DNA from: CAG-917 sp028724485
GTDB taxonomy: Bacteria; Bacillota; Clostridia; Christensenellales; CAG-917
Reading direction: 5' to 3'
Assembly: GCA_028724485.1 (NCBI GenBank)
Contig: JAQYCY010000085.1
Span: 1-7,726 of the forward strand
Length of the DNA stretch: 7,726 bases
The position numbers were made by a program, and so were the translations under genes. Shown here in pieces: positions 1-6,853 of this stretch. Within the stretch, counting starts at the first letter, position 1, and each line of letters begins with the position of its first letter. The notes under the pieces were generated by a model, which saw only the letters and a list, made by a program, of their open reading frames with translations, did not search any database and was not told the origin of the DNA.

Positions 1-78
1 AACGCAATCGAAAACCTAAAAAACGTTGACACCGTGACCGTAAATCTTTCATTTTGCGTTTCGTTTTTTAAATCATAA
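1..78 (+). CDS. 3' end of a truncated plus-strand gene, product unknown
   Basis: A plus-strand frame is open from the first base for 25 codons and ends in TAA at 76-78, while the other two plus frames stop early (within 27 bases). The visible peptide includes AIENLKNVDTVTVNL, an amphipathic helix followed by an alternating strand that resembles real protein, and then a hydrophobic tail. Codon choice (AAC, GAA, GCA, TTT) matches the other genes here. A strong plus-strand terminator lies about 136 bases downstream, which fits a gene ending here. The helix-then-strand pattern is loosely reminiscent of ferredoxin-like domains such as HMA or ACT, but too little is visible to assign a family. The alternative is a chance open frame in edge DNA. 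Confidence 0.4.
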   Translation, partial: NAIENLKNVDTVTVNLSFCVSFFKS

Positions 79-158
79 TTCGATATGAGGCGATATAAAA
101 TCGGCTAATGCATTTTTAAATCAACGAACAAATCCAATAAAACACGATAATAAATAAA

Positions 159-187
159 TTGCAACCTTAATAAGTTGCAACTTGCAA
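159..187. repeat. Cluster of three TTGCAA palindromes
   Basis: TTGCAA occurs at 159-164, 175-180 and 182-187. TTGCAAC (159-165) and GTTGCAA (174-180) form a 7-bp inverted repeat with an 8-nt loop. AAGTTGCAACTT (172-183) is itself a perfect 12-bp palindrome. It could be a protein-binding site or a 3' UTR hairpin. There is no adjacent promoter that I recognise. Confidence 0.4.
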
Positions 188-213
188 AAAGAAAACGACT
201 TAAACGGAATATA

Positions 214-244
214 AAAAGCGACTTAAAGTCGCTTTTATTTTTTT
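214..244 (+). terminator. Intrinsic terminator, plus strand (possibly bidirectional)
   Basis: A perfect 10-bp stem (214-223 with 227-236) closes a 3-nt TAA loop and is followed on the plus strand by TTT then TTTT (238-244). It probably ends the plus-strand transcript whose coding tail is at 1-78. Read on the minus strand, the same hairpin is followed by a weaker T-rich tail (TTTTTATATT, counting the end of the stem). It may therefore also stop the fumC transcript, which has no other hairpin near its stop codon. Confidence 0.85.
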
Positions 245-255
245 GCCTAATCGAT

Positions 256-269
256 TTTGGATATCCAAA
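256..269. other. 14-bp perfect palindrome
   Basis: TTTGGATATCCAAA is self-complementary over its full length. It lies between the terminator and the end of fumC. No promoter is evident beside it, so a regulatory role is unsupported, and it may be coincidental in AT-rich DNA. Confidence 0.3.
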
Positions 270-338
270 CTTTGCCGAAACTCTATAAATTCAAACTATT
301 CAAAAACTTTACCCTTGCTTATTTTTAAATTAGTTTAG

Positions 339-418
339 TTTAATAATCAGTTATTTAATAAATCGGCTTATTTAATAATTAGTTTAATTCTAAAATTAGC
401 CTATTTAATAATCAGTTT
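339..418. repeat. Degenerate AT-rich repeat overlapping the fumC stop
   Basis: The motif TTTAATAATCAGTTT or a close variant occurs at 339-352, 371-385 and 404-418, which is a spacing of 32 and 33 bases. A more diverged copy begins at 354 (TTTAATAAATCGGC). The last copy contains the fumC stop codon (412-414). This looks like a short decayed tandem duplication of the gene end. No function is evident. Confidence 0.5.
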
Positions 419-1761
419 GCCTTTAATGCGTTTTCTATGATTTTGTCTATCTCCGCTTCGCTGAGCTCGCAGGTTTTAAGAGCCGCCTCTTTAACGGTGA
501 GGTCGTTTTCAAAAGCATAATGCACAAGGTTTGCGGCTTTCTCATAGCCGATATACGGTGAAAACGCCGTTGCGAGCATAAGACCCGAATGAAGATATTC
601 GGTCATCTTTTTTTCGTTCGGCTTTATGCCATTTACGCAGTGCTTAGAAAAACTTCCTATTGCCTGAGTCAAAAGTTTTATCGATTCGTTTATCTTGAAT
701 GCGATAACGGGCATAAAGACGTTCAGTTCGAAATTGCCCTGACTTGCGGCAAAAGAAATCGTAGCGTCGTTGCCGAGCACTTCGCAAGCCACCATAGTGA
801 GCGCTTCGCACTGCGTAGGATTTACTTTTCCCGGCATAATCGAACTGCCCGGTTCGTTTGCAGGAATGGTTATTTCGCCGATTCCGCATCTCGGGCCGCT
901 TGACAGCCATCTTACGTCGTTTGCTATCTTCATAGCCGAACACGCAAGATTCTTCAAAGCACCGTGATAAAGCACCAAAGCGTCCTTAAACGCCAATCCG
1001 TGATACTTATTGTCGGTTTCAAAAAGACATTCGCCCAAATATTCTCCTAAGTGTTGAACGGCAATATTTGCGTAACCTTCGGGCGTATTAAGTCCGGACC
1101 CGACGGCAGTTCCGCCAAGCGGCATAACTCTGACTGCTTCGAGTGCATTTTCAATTGCAAATCTTGCCTCTTCTATCGCCCTTCGCCAAGCCGAGATTTC
1201 AGCCGAAAACGAAATAGGCGTTGCGTCCTGAAGATGCGTTCTGCCCGTTTTGACAATTTTATCGTATTTCTTTTCAAGCGACTTAAACTCATCAATCAGT
1301 TCGCCGAGTTTACAGATAAGTTCCTCGCTCATCATAAGCGTCATGACGTGAATAGCAGTAGGAAAAACGTCGTTCGTGCTTTGACTCATATTGCAATCGT
1401 CGTTCGGATGCGTTCCGCTTAAATGCGCAAGCACCTCGTTGACGTTCATATTGGTTTGCGTCCCTGAGCCTGTTTGGAAAACCACAAGCGGAAAAGAATC
1501 TTCATAACCGCCCTTCAAAATCTTGTCGCAGGCAATCATAATCGCGTCGCGCTTTTCTTTTGAAAGTTTTCCGCACTCTTCGTTCGCCAAGGCGCACGCT
1601 CTTTTGACAATGACGATTGCCTTAACAAGTTCGTACGGCATCTTTTCGCCTATGACGAAATTGTGACGGCTTCTTTCGGTTTGCGCACCCCACAACTTGT
1701 CCGACGGAACTTTAACTTCGCCCAAACTGTCATGTTCTATTCTGAAATCGTTATTCTGCAT
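412..1761 (-). CDS. fumC: Class II fumarate hydratase (fumarase C)
   Basis: This 449-residue cytoplasmic enzyme should interconvert fumarate and L-malate and act as a homotetramer. Family motifs are intact and in order: TGSGTQTNMN (97-106), SQSTND (126-131), GRTHLQDATP (173-182, with the active-site His176), and the lyase signature GSSIMPGKVNP (305-315), whose mobile loop carries the catalytic serine. GKVNPTQCEA favours fumarase over the related aspartase, which usually has AKVNP there. Length is close to the usual 460 or so, so the gene is complete. The ATG at 1761 lies inside the end of the upstream hydrolase gene (11-base overlap). AGGA sits only 3 bases from it and GGAG lies further upstream, which suggests translational coupling. 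No other TCA-cycle gene is visible, so I cannot say whether it runs in an oxidative cycle or a reductive fumarate branch. Confidence 0.95.
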   Translation of the reverse strand: MQNNDFRIEHDSLGEVKVPSDKLWGAQTERSRHNFVIGEKMPYELVKAIVIVKRACALANEECGKLSKEKRDAIMIACDKILKGGYEDSFPLVVFQTGSGTQTNMNVNEVLAHLSGTHPNDDCNMSQSTNDVFPTAIHVMTLMMSEELICKLGELIDEFKSLEKKYDKIVKTGRTHLQDATPISFSAEISAWRRAIEEARFAIENALEAVRVMPLGGTAVGSGLNTPEGYANIAVQHLGEYLGECLFETDNKYHGLAFKDALVLYHGALKNLACSAMKIANDVRWLSSGPRCGIGEITIPANEPGSSIMPGKVNPTQCEALTMVACEVLGNDATISFAASQGNFELNVFMPVIAFKINESIKLLTQAIGSFSKHCVNGIKPNEKKMTEYLHSGLMLATAFSPYIGYEKAANLVHYAFENDLTVKEAALKTCELSEAEIDKIIENALKAN

Positions 1762-2659
1762 AAGTCCTAAAAAACTCCAACATATTATTTGTCACAAACT
1801 CCGACTCTTCCCAATGCGGCTGAATTATCGGATAAACGTGTTCGAGCTTATGACTTGTTCCTACAAGGTCGTTAAGCTCGTGCTCTATTCCGCGTTTTGT
1901 CAATTCTTTATCGAAACCGAGAACTTGTCCGCGCATAAAATCGCCCTTGCCCGTTGCAAGGAATATAGGCGGAAATTTTTCGAGTTTTGCGTTCTTTATC
2001 GTAGCGAGCGGCAAAAACTCATTCTTTTTGTAACTCTTTCCAAAAAACTCTTTAAGCAAAAATCTGACAGGTGAAATGTTAATTTTCTTTCTGTAAAAAT
2101 CAACGTCGAAAACGCCGCAAGTGTATCCGACCGCTTTGAAATTTAAATTCGTCTTCATTTGAAGTTTGTTTTGAAGTTCTTCGTCTGCGATGACGGCGTT
2201 TGACATTGCGCAAAGATGAGCACCTGCGCTGTCGCCTGTCAGAAACAAACAATTAAGGTCGAATTTATATTCGTCGGCGTGTTCCTCAACCCATTTATAT
2301 GCGCTGAACAAATCGTTTAAATTGTTAGGAAAGCGGCCGCCCTTAAACAGCAAACGATAACTTATGCTGACAACTTTAAAGCCCTTTGCCGCAATTTCCA
2401 TTCCGTAATATTTGTTTATGTCTTTTGTGCCGTAAAACCAGCAACCGCCGTGAACGTCGATAATCGTCGGCAAAAGTTCGTTTTCGCTACCCGTCGGATA
2501 ATAAACGTCGAGTTTGTTGTAAAGCTCGTCGGCATCAGCATAATTCACGTCTAAAATCGTTTCGACGTTTTCCGGCGGATTCTGACTTGCAATTCGCTCG
2601 CCGTCGTGAACGGTAAGCCACGCACAGAATTTATCGATAAGTTTTTTCCAAAGTCCCAT
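1751..2659 (-). CDS. Alpha/beta hydrolase, HSL-like (probable esterase)
   Basis: This 302-residue protein belongs to the alpha/beta hydrolase fold-3 / hormone-sensitive-lipase group. HGGCW (70-74) is the HGGG-type oxyanion-hole motif. GDSAG (142-146) is the nucleophile elbow with Ser144. Asp240 in GKGDFMRG is the likely acid, and His270 in GTSH is the likely base, with His274 as an alternative. The N-terminus is somewhat hydrophobic (WKKLIDKFCAWLTV) but has no clear signal peptide, so a cytoplasmic carboxylesterase or deacetylase is likely; the substrate is unknown. The ATG at 2659 has an ideal AAGGAG (2665-2670) 5 bases upstream. The gene is first in a unit with fumC, and its stop codon overlaps the fumC start. 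I see no metabolic link between the two that explains the pairing. Confidence 0.85.
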   Translation of the reverse strand: MGLWKKLIDKFCAWLTVHDGERIASQNPPENVETILDVNYADADELYNKLDVYYPTGSENELLPTIIDVHGGCWFYGTKDINKYYGMEIAAKGFKVVSISYRLLFKGGRFPNNLNDLFSAYKWVEEHADEYKFDLNCLFLTGDSAGAHLCAMSNAVIADEELQNKLQMKTNLNFKAVGYTCGVFDVDFYRKKINISPVRFLLKEFFGKSYKKNEFLPLATIKNAKLEKFPPIFLATGKGDFMRGQVLGFDKELTKRGIEHELNDLVGTSHKLEHVYPIIQPHWEESEFVTNNMLEFFRTYAE

Positions 2660-2679
2660 AATCGCTCCTTATATGCCAT

Positions 2680-2708
2680 AGTATACAAAAAAAACCGTCT
2701 TCTGTCAA
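2680..2708 (-). promoter_or_regulatory. Promoter of the hydrolase-fumC unit
   Basis: On the minus strand a perfect TTGACA (-35, 2703-2708) is separated by exactly 17 bases from TATACT (-10, 2680-2685). The predicted start is near 2673, giving a leader of about 14 nt that contains the AAGGAG. It lies just past the exporter terminator, so the two minus-strand units are transcribed separately. Confidence 0.85.
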
Positions 2709-2724
2709 TTTCAGCGTAAGACGC

Positions 2725-2756
2725 AAAAAACTCTGCCTTAAATAAAGCAGAGTTTT
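2725..2756 (-). terminator. Intrinsic terminator of the ABC exporter operon
   Basis: A 10-bp perfect stem (2747-2756 with 2727-2736) carries a 10-nt loop. On the minus strand it is followed by a T run (2725-2730, overlapping the stem end). It begins 5 bases after the stop codon of the second exporter gene. On the plus strand the hairpin is followed by ATTTTTA, but no plus-strand gene enters it. Confidence 0.85.
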
Positions 2757-2760
2757 ATTT

Positions 2761-4821
2761 TTATTCGAGTTCGAATGCACCCGTATAAAGCTGATAATAT
2801 TTGCCCTTCATTGCGATGAGCTGTTCGTGGTTTCCGCGTTCGATGATTTCACCGTGTTCGAGAACCAAAATCATATCCGCATTGCGAACGGTCGAGAGCC
2901 TATGCGCTATTATGAAAACGGTTCTATCTTTCATAAGGTTGTTAAGTCCTTGTTCGATGAGTTTTTCCGTTCTCATATCTATTGACGAAGTAGCTTCGTC
3001 GAGAATCAAAACAGGCGGATTTGCAATAAGCGCGCGCGCTATCGACAAAAGCTGTCTTTGACCTTGCGAAAGATTGCTTCCGTCGGCGGTCAACATAGTG
3101 CTATACCCATCAGGCAAATGCAATATGAAATAATCGGCGTTTGCAAGTTTTGACGCTTCTATAACTTCTTCGTCTGTCGCGTCGAGCTTACCGTAACGGA
3201 TATTATCCATAACCGTACCCGTAAACAAGTGCGTGTCCTGCAAAACCATAGAAAGCGAATGACGCAAATCGTCCTTTTTGATTTTGTTGATATTTATGCC
3301 GTCGTATCTGATTTTTCCGTCAGGAACGTCATAAAAACGATTGATAAGATTGGTTATTGTCGTTTTACCTGCGCCCGTAGAGCCGACTAACGCCACTTTT
3401 TGTCCGTCGTGCGCAAAAAGGTCGATGTCTTTCAAAACGATTTTTTCAGGAACGTATCCGAACGTTACGTCGTCGAATTGAACTTCGCCGTTGAGTTTTG
3501 CAAGCGTTGTCGTTCCAAGCTCCTTGTGCGGATGCTTCCATGCCCATACGCCTGTTCTTTCGGCGCATTCCGTCAAAGTTCCGTCGGCGTTTTCGATTAC
3601 GTTTACAAGCGTAACGTAACCTTCGTCCTTTTCAACTTCCTGATCTAACAATTCGAATATTCTGCTCGCGCCCGCAAGAGCCATAAGCACGGTATTCGCC
3701 TGTTGCGCCATTTGCGAAATAGGCGTGCCGAATTGTCTCGAATAGAGTAAGAACGCAGTCATTTTTCCGAACGTCATTCCGCCGATGCCTGCGACCGCAA
3801 ACAATGCGCCGAGAACCGCCGTAAGCGCAAAATTGATATACGTTATATTTCCGAGTATAGGCATAAGGACGTTTGCATAGGTGTTAGCGGCTTCGGAAGC
3901 CTTGTAAAGCAAACCGTTTACCTTGTCGAAATCGCTCTTTTCAAATTCTTCGTGATTGAAGACTTTGACGACTTTTTGTCCTTCGATATGTTCTTCGATA
4001 AAGCCGTTAGTTACGCCGATTTCCTTTTGTTGTGCCATAAAGAACTTGCCGCTCTTTCCGCCGATTTTTCCGACTATGAACACCATAATCAAAATCATAA
4101 CGACAATTGTCAAAGTAAGAAGCGGATTAAGCACAAGCATAACGACGAAAATCGTAACGATTGTAAGCGTTGACGAAACAAGCGACGGCAAAGCGTTTGC
4201 CAAAAGTTCTCTAAGCGTATCCGTATCGTTGGTGTAGCAACTCATTATATCGCCGTGCGCGTGCGTATCAAAATACCTGATAGGCAATTTTTGCATATGT
4301 TCGAACATATCGTCACGAAGTTTCTGCAAAATCTTTGACGATGCCCAAACGCCGATGCGGTCTGCACCGTAAGTCGATAATGCGCCGACAGCATATATTG
4401 CCGCCATTACGCAAATCATTTTTATAAAGTCAACATAGACAATGCCTGCCGTATTCGGAACAGAACCTGCAAGCGGAGCTATATAATTGTCGATAACGAC
4501 GGTAAGCAATGCCGTGCCGGCAACGTTTGCGCCGACGTTTATAATATAAAGAATAAGTATGCTTATGAACGCCCATTTATAAGGCACCATAAGTTTCAAC
4601 ACCCTTTTGAAAATGCCAAACATATTTTTGCGTTTAAGGCGTCCCAAATGCTTTTTGCGTTGCTTTTCGGTCATATTTTCGAGCGTAGCAGAATTGTCCG
4701 CTCCGTTAGGCTTTCCGTCACCGAGCGGGGCATTCGGCGTTGTAGCTAGCTCGTTATCGATGCCGCCGTCCGCGATAAGATTTTTATCTTCCAAAGGTTG
4801 GGTAGTAAATTTCTTTTTCAT
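2761..4821 (-). CDS. ABC exporter half-transporter, subunit with catalytic Glu
   Basis: This 686-residue half-transporter has a six-helix type IV (ABCB-like) membrane domain (about 80-365) and then an ATPase domain (about 445-686). Motifs are Walker A GSTGAGKTT (480-488), Q-loop Gln528, Walker B with catalytic Glu609 (LILDEATS), and switch His640 (IIAHR). Its signature is atypical, LSQGQ (584-588) rather than LSGGQ. Paired with the neighbouring subunit, it supplies Walker A/B, Glu and His to the consensus site and the altered signature to the degenerate site. It has two extra pieces: a polar Gly/Asn/Pro-rich N-terminal tail (about 1-65) ending in a basic stretch, and a roughly 40-residue insert (402-441, including GVWAWKHPH) between the two domains. 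Its ATG overlaps the upstream stop as TAATG, with GGGGGTGG 7 bases upstream. It probably exports drugs, lipids or peptides; the substrate is not deducible. Confidence 0.93.
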   Translation of the reverse strand: MKKKFTTQPLEDKNLIADGGIDNELATTPNAPLGDGKPNGADNSATLENMTEKQRKKHLGRLKRKNMFGIFKRVLKLMVPYKWAFISILILYIINVGANVAGTALLTVVIDNYIAPLAGSVPNTAGIVYVDFIKMICVMAAIYAVGALSTYGADRIGVWASSKILQKLRDDMFEHMQKLPIRYFDTHAHGDIMSCYTNDTDTLRELLANALPSLVSSTLTIVTIFVVMLVLNPLLTLTIVVMILIMVFIVGKIGGKSGKFFMAQQKEIGVTNGFIEEHIEGQKVVKVFNHEEFEKSDFDKVNGLLYKASEAANTYANVLMPILGNITYINFALTAVLGALFAVAGIGGMTFGKMTAFLLYSRQFGTPISQMAQQANTVLMALAGASRIFELLDQEVEKDEGYVTLVNVIENADGTLTECAERTGVWAWKHPHKELGTTTLAKLNGEVQFDDVTFGYVPEKIVLKDIDLFAHDGQKVALVGSTGAGKTTITNLINRFYDVPDGKIRYDGININKIKKDDLRHSLSMVLQDTHLFTGTVMDNIRYGKLDATDEEVIEASKLANADYFILHLPDGYSTMLTADGSNLSQGQRQLLSIARALIANPPVLILDEATSSIDMRTEKLIEQGLNNLMKDRTVFIIAHRLSTVRNADMILVLEHGEIIERGNHEQLIAMKGKYYQLYTGAFELE

Positions 4822-6647
4822 TATTCAGCCACCCCCTGTTTTTGCAATTCGTATACTTCCTGATAAATCTCGCTCGATTTAAGAAGTTCGTCATGTGTTC
4901 CGACGTCCGTGATTTCGCCATCGCTTAAAACTATAATTCTGTCAGCGTCCAAAACGCTGGTTATGCGTTGAGCGATTATAAACACGGTTATGTCTTTAAA
5001 GCTGTCACGGAGCGCTTCACGAATTTTCTTGTCGGTTGCGGTATCTACTGCCGACGTACTATCGTCCAAAATCATAATTTTAGGATTTTTAAGCAAAGCT
5101 CTTGCTATGCAAAGACGTTGTTTCTGACCGCCCGAAACGTTGACGCCGCCCTGACCGAGTTCAGTGTCGTAGCCTTTCGGGAAAGATTCGATAAAATCGT
5201 GAGCCTGCGCCGCTTTCGTGGCTTTTATGATTTCTTCGTCGGTAGCTTCGCTGTTGCCCCATTTAAGGTTTTCTTTGATAGTGCCGCTGAAAAGCACGTT
5301 TTTTTGCAAAACCATAGCGACGCTGTCACGAAGATTTTCAAGCGTGTATTCTCTTACGTCTCTGCCGCCGACCTTAACCGAACCGCTCGTCACGTCGTAA
5401 AGTCTCGGAATAAGCTGAACGAGCGTAGATTTCGACGAACCCGTTCCGCCGATAATGCCTATAACTTCGCCCGATTCTATTTTAAGATTTGTCTTTTTAA
5501 GGTTAAGATTCTCAAGGTTTTTGCTGTAACTGAATTCAACGTCGTCGAACTCAACCGAGCCGTTTTCGACTTTAAGATTCGGGTCTGCCCCTTCGTCGGT
5601 TATATCGATTTTTTCGTCGAATATCTCAACGATACGACTTGCCGAAGCTCTCGACATAACAACCATAATAAGAATAAAGCCTATCATCATAAGCGACATC
5701 AAAATTTGAATGATATACGAAATAAACGCCGTAAGGTCGCCGTAATACATTTCGCCCCTTATGATTTTATTGCCGCCGAAATAGGTGACCAAAACCATAC
5801 AAGCATACATTATGACTTGCATAATAGGCATTGCTATAACTATGATTTTTTCCGCCTTATATTGGAGTGCCTGACAAGACGACGAAACTTTTTTGAATTT
5901 GTCCGTTTCAAACTTTTCGCGGACAAAGGATTTTACTACTCTTATACCCGTAAGGTTTTCTTGAGTGGTAATGTTGAGTTCGTCGTATTTTTTTAGCATC
6001 TTGAAAAATCTCGGAAAGCCGACGACGCCAAGCACTATGAGCGTTACAATCAAAATCGGTAATGCGCCGAGGAATATCAGCGACAATTCAGCGTCGATGC
6101 TTATCGACATCAAAATTGCAAGTATAAGCATAACCGGCGCGCGGAAAAACACCCTGATTAACATCATATAGGTTGTTTGCACGTTGGTTACGTCCGTCGT
6201 CAATCTCGTGATTAAACTCGCAGTCGTAAACTTATCCATATTGAGGAACGAAAATTCCTGAATTTTGTAAAATTGTCTCTTTCTTAAATTTTTGCCAAAT
6301 CCCGTTGAAGCCGTTGCCGCAAATTTGCCCGACAACACACCGAAACAAAGCGAGATCAATGCCATTGCCACCATCAATGCGCCGACCGACAAAATAAACG
6401 GTATACGCTCGGAGAGAGTAAACAAAGTGAGCGTCGATTTTCCGAATGTTAAGCGCAAAGTGTATTCGCTAAGACCTTCCGCCATTCCTACGTCCATAAT
6501 CTGAGCCATAAGAAGCGGTATAAAAATCTCAAAAATAACTTCGAGCATTATAAAAATCGGAGACAAAATCGATGGAACTTTATACTCGCCTACGCAAGCG
6601 GCAAGCTTCTTTAAAGTATGCGTTTTTTCTCTTTCTTCTTTTTGCAT
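4821..6647 (-). CDS. ABC exporter half-transporter, degenerate-site subunit
   Basis: This 608-residue partner of the downstream gene has six membrane helices (about 25-332) and an ATPase domain (about 364-608). Walker A is GGTGSSKST (400-408), Ser replacing the usual last Gly. Q-loop Gln448 and signature VSGGQKQR (504-511) are normal. Walker B reads ILDDSTS, so the catalytic Glu is Asp529, and the switch His is Gln560 (IIAQR). Such losses are characteristic of the non-hydrolysing site in heterodimeric exporters such as BmrCD, LmrCD and TM287/288. I chose the ATG at 6647, 3 bases after GGTGG, over a longer frame from TTG at 6683. The upstream codons have no ribosome binding site and lie in the promoter -10 and predicted leader. 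It is the first gene of the operon and no regulator gene is adjacent. Confidence 0.93.
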   Translation of the reverse strand: MQKEEREKTHTLKKLAACVGEYKVPSILSPIFIMLEVIFEIFIPLLMAQIMDVGMAEGLSEYTLRLTFGKSTLTLFTLSERIPFILSVGALMVAMALISLCFGVLSGKFAATASTGFGKNLRKRQFYKIQEFSFLNMDKFTTASLITRLTTDVTNVQTTYMMLIRVFFRAPVMLILAILMSISIDAELSLIFLGALPILIVTLIVLGVVGFPRFFKMLKKYDELNITTQENLTGIRVVKSFVREKFETDKFKKVSSSCQALQYKAEKIIVIAMPIMQVIMYACMVLVTYFGGNKIIRGEMYYGDLTAFISYIIQILMSLMMIGFILIMVVMSRASASRIVEIFDEKIDITDEGADPNLKVENGSVEFDDVEFSYSKNLENLNLKKTNLKIESGEVIGIIGGTGSSKSTLVQLIPRLYDVTSGSVKVGGRDVREYTLENLRDSVAMVLQKNVLFSGTIKENLKWGNSEATDEEIIKATKAAQAHDFIESFPKGYDTELGQGGVNVSGGQKQRLCIARALLKNPKIMILDDSTSAVDTATDKKIREALRDSFKDITVFIIAQRITSVLDADRIIVLSDGEITDVGTHDELLKSSEIYQEVYELQKQGVAE

Positions 6648-6673
6648 TTTCCACCTATTATTTATCAATATTC

Positions 6674-6702
6674 TATATAACAAATTATAAAAATTTAGTC
6701 AA
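6674..6702 (-). promoter_or_regulatory. Promoter of the ABC exporter operon
   Basis: The minus strand has TTGACT (-35, 6697-6702), 17 bases, then TATATA (-10, 6674-6679). The predicted start is near 6667, giving a leader of about 20 nt that includes the GGTGG ribosome binding site. The -10 assignment is approximate because overlapping TATAGA and TTATAT hexamers are also present. Confidence 0.6.
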
Positions 6703-6734
6703 GCAATAAATAAAATTTGTTAAACGGTAAACAT

Positions 6735-6831
6735 TTTTCACAAAATTGTCTTATAAATCGCAGATGGATTTTTACCATATTTTACTTGCATATTTAGCGA
6801 ATAATTTTGTGAAAATAATTGACAAAATTAT
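6735..6831. promoter_or_regulatory. Operator-like cluster of ACAAAATT motifs
   Basis: ACAAAATT occurs at 6740-6747 and 6822-6829, and inverted (AATTTTGT) at 6803-6810. TTTTCACAAAATT (6735-6747) and its exact reverse complement (6803-6815) form a 13-bp inverted repeat. ATAATTTTGT (6801-6810) and ACAAAATTAT (6822-6831) form a second, 10-bp inverted repeat whose right arm overlaps the -35 of the small-RNA promoter. The cluster sits between two divergent promoters, as an operator would. No binding protein is identifiable from this window. Confidence 0.45.
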
Positions 6832-6847
6832 CGCTTTGTGCTAAATT
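6819..6847 (+). promoter_or_regulatory. Extended -10 promoter for a putative small RNA
   Basis: A perfect TTGACA (6819-6824) is followed by a 17-base spacer and TAAATT (6842-6847), with TG at 6839-6840 in the extended -10 position. Predicted start is about 6853-6855. It points away from the exporter operon, and the only thing downstream before a strong terminator is the 85-base segment annotated as a putative ncRNA. Confidence 0.65.
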
Positions 6848-6853
6848 ACTTTT

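Larger units (their letters stand above)
79..411. other. Intergenic region between convergent units
   Basis: No credible gene is present in these 333 AT-rich bases. They hold a cluster of TTGCAA palindromes (159-187), an intrinsic terminator (214-236 plus T run), a 14-bp perfect palindrome TTTGGATATCCAAA (256-269), and a degenerate AT-rich repeat beginning at 339 that runs into the end of fumC. The layout fits the space between a plus-strand gene ending at 78 and the minus-strand fumC unit ending at 412. Confidence 0.7.

Noticed and set aside
644..943. Other antisense or out-of-frame open frames across fumC and the exporter genes
   Set aside because: They are embedded in strongly supported genes, lack initiation signals and show no family motifs.
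412..1761. Aspartate ammonia-lyase instead of fumarase
   Set aside because: The signature loop reads MPGKVNPTQCEA, the fumarase form. Aspartases usually have MPAKVNP.
4968..5996. 342-codon plus-strand open frame opposite the first exporter gene
   Set aside because: It lies wholly antisense to a well-supported ABC gene. Its translation is rich in Phe, Arg, Asn and His with no recognisable motif, and I see no promoter or ribosome binding site for it. It is a shadow of the coding strand.
6648..6683. Twelve-residue upstream extension of the first exporter subunit from a TTG
   Set aside because: It overlaps the -10 region, has no ribosome binding site, and contains the GGTGG that serves the ATG at 6647.
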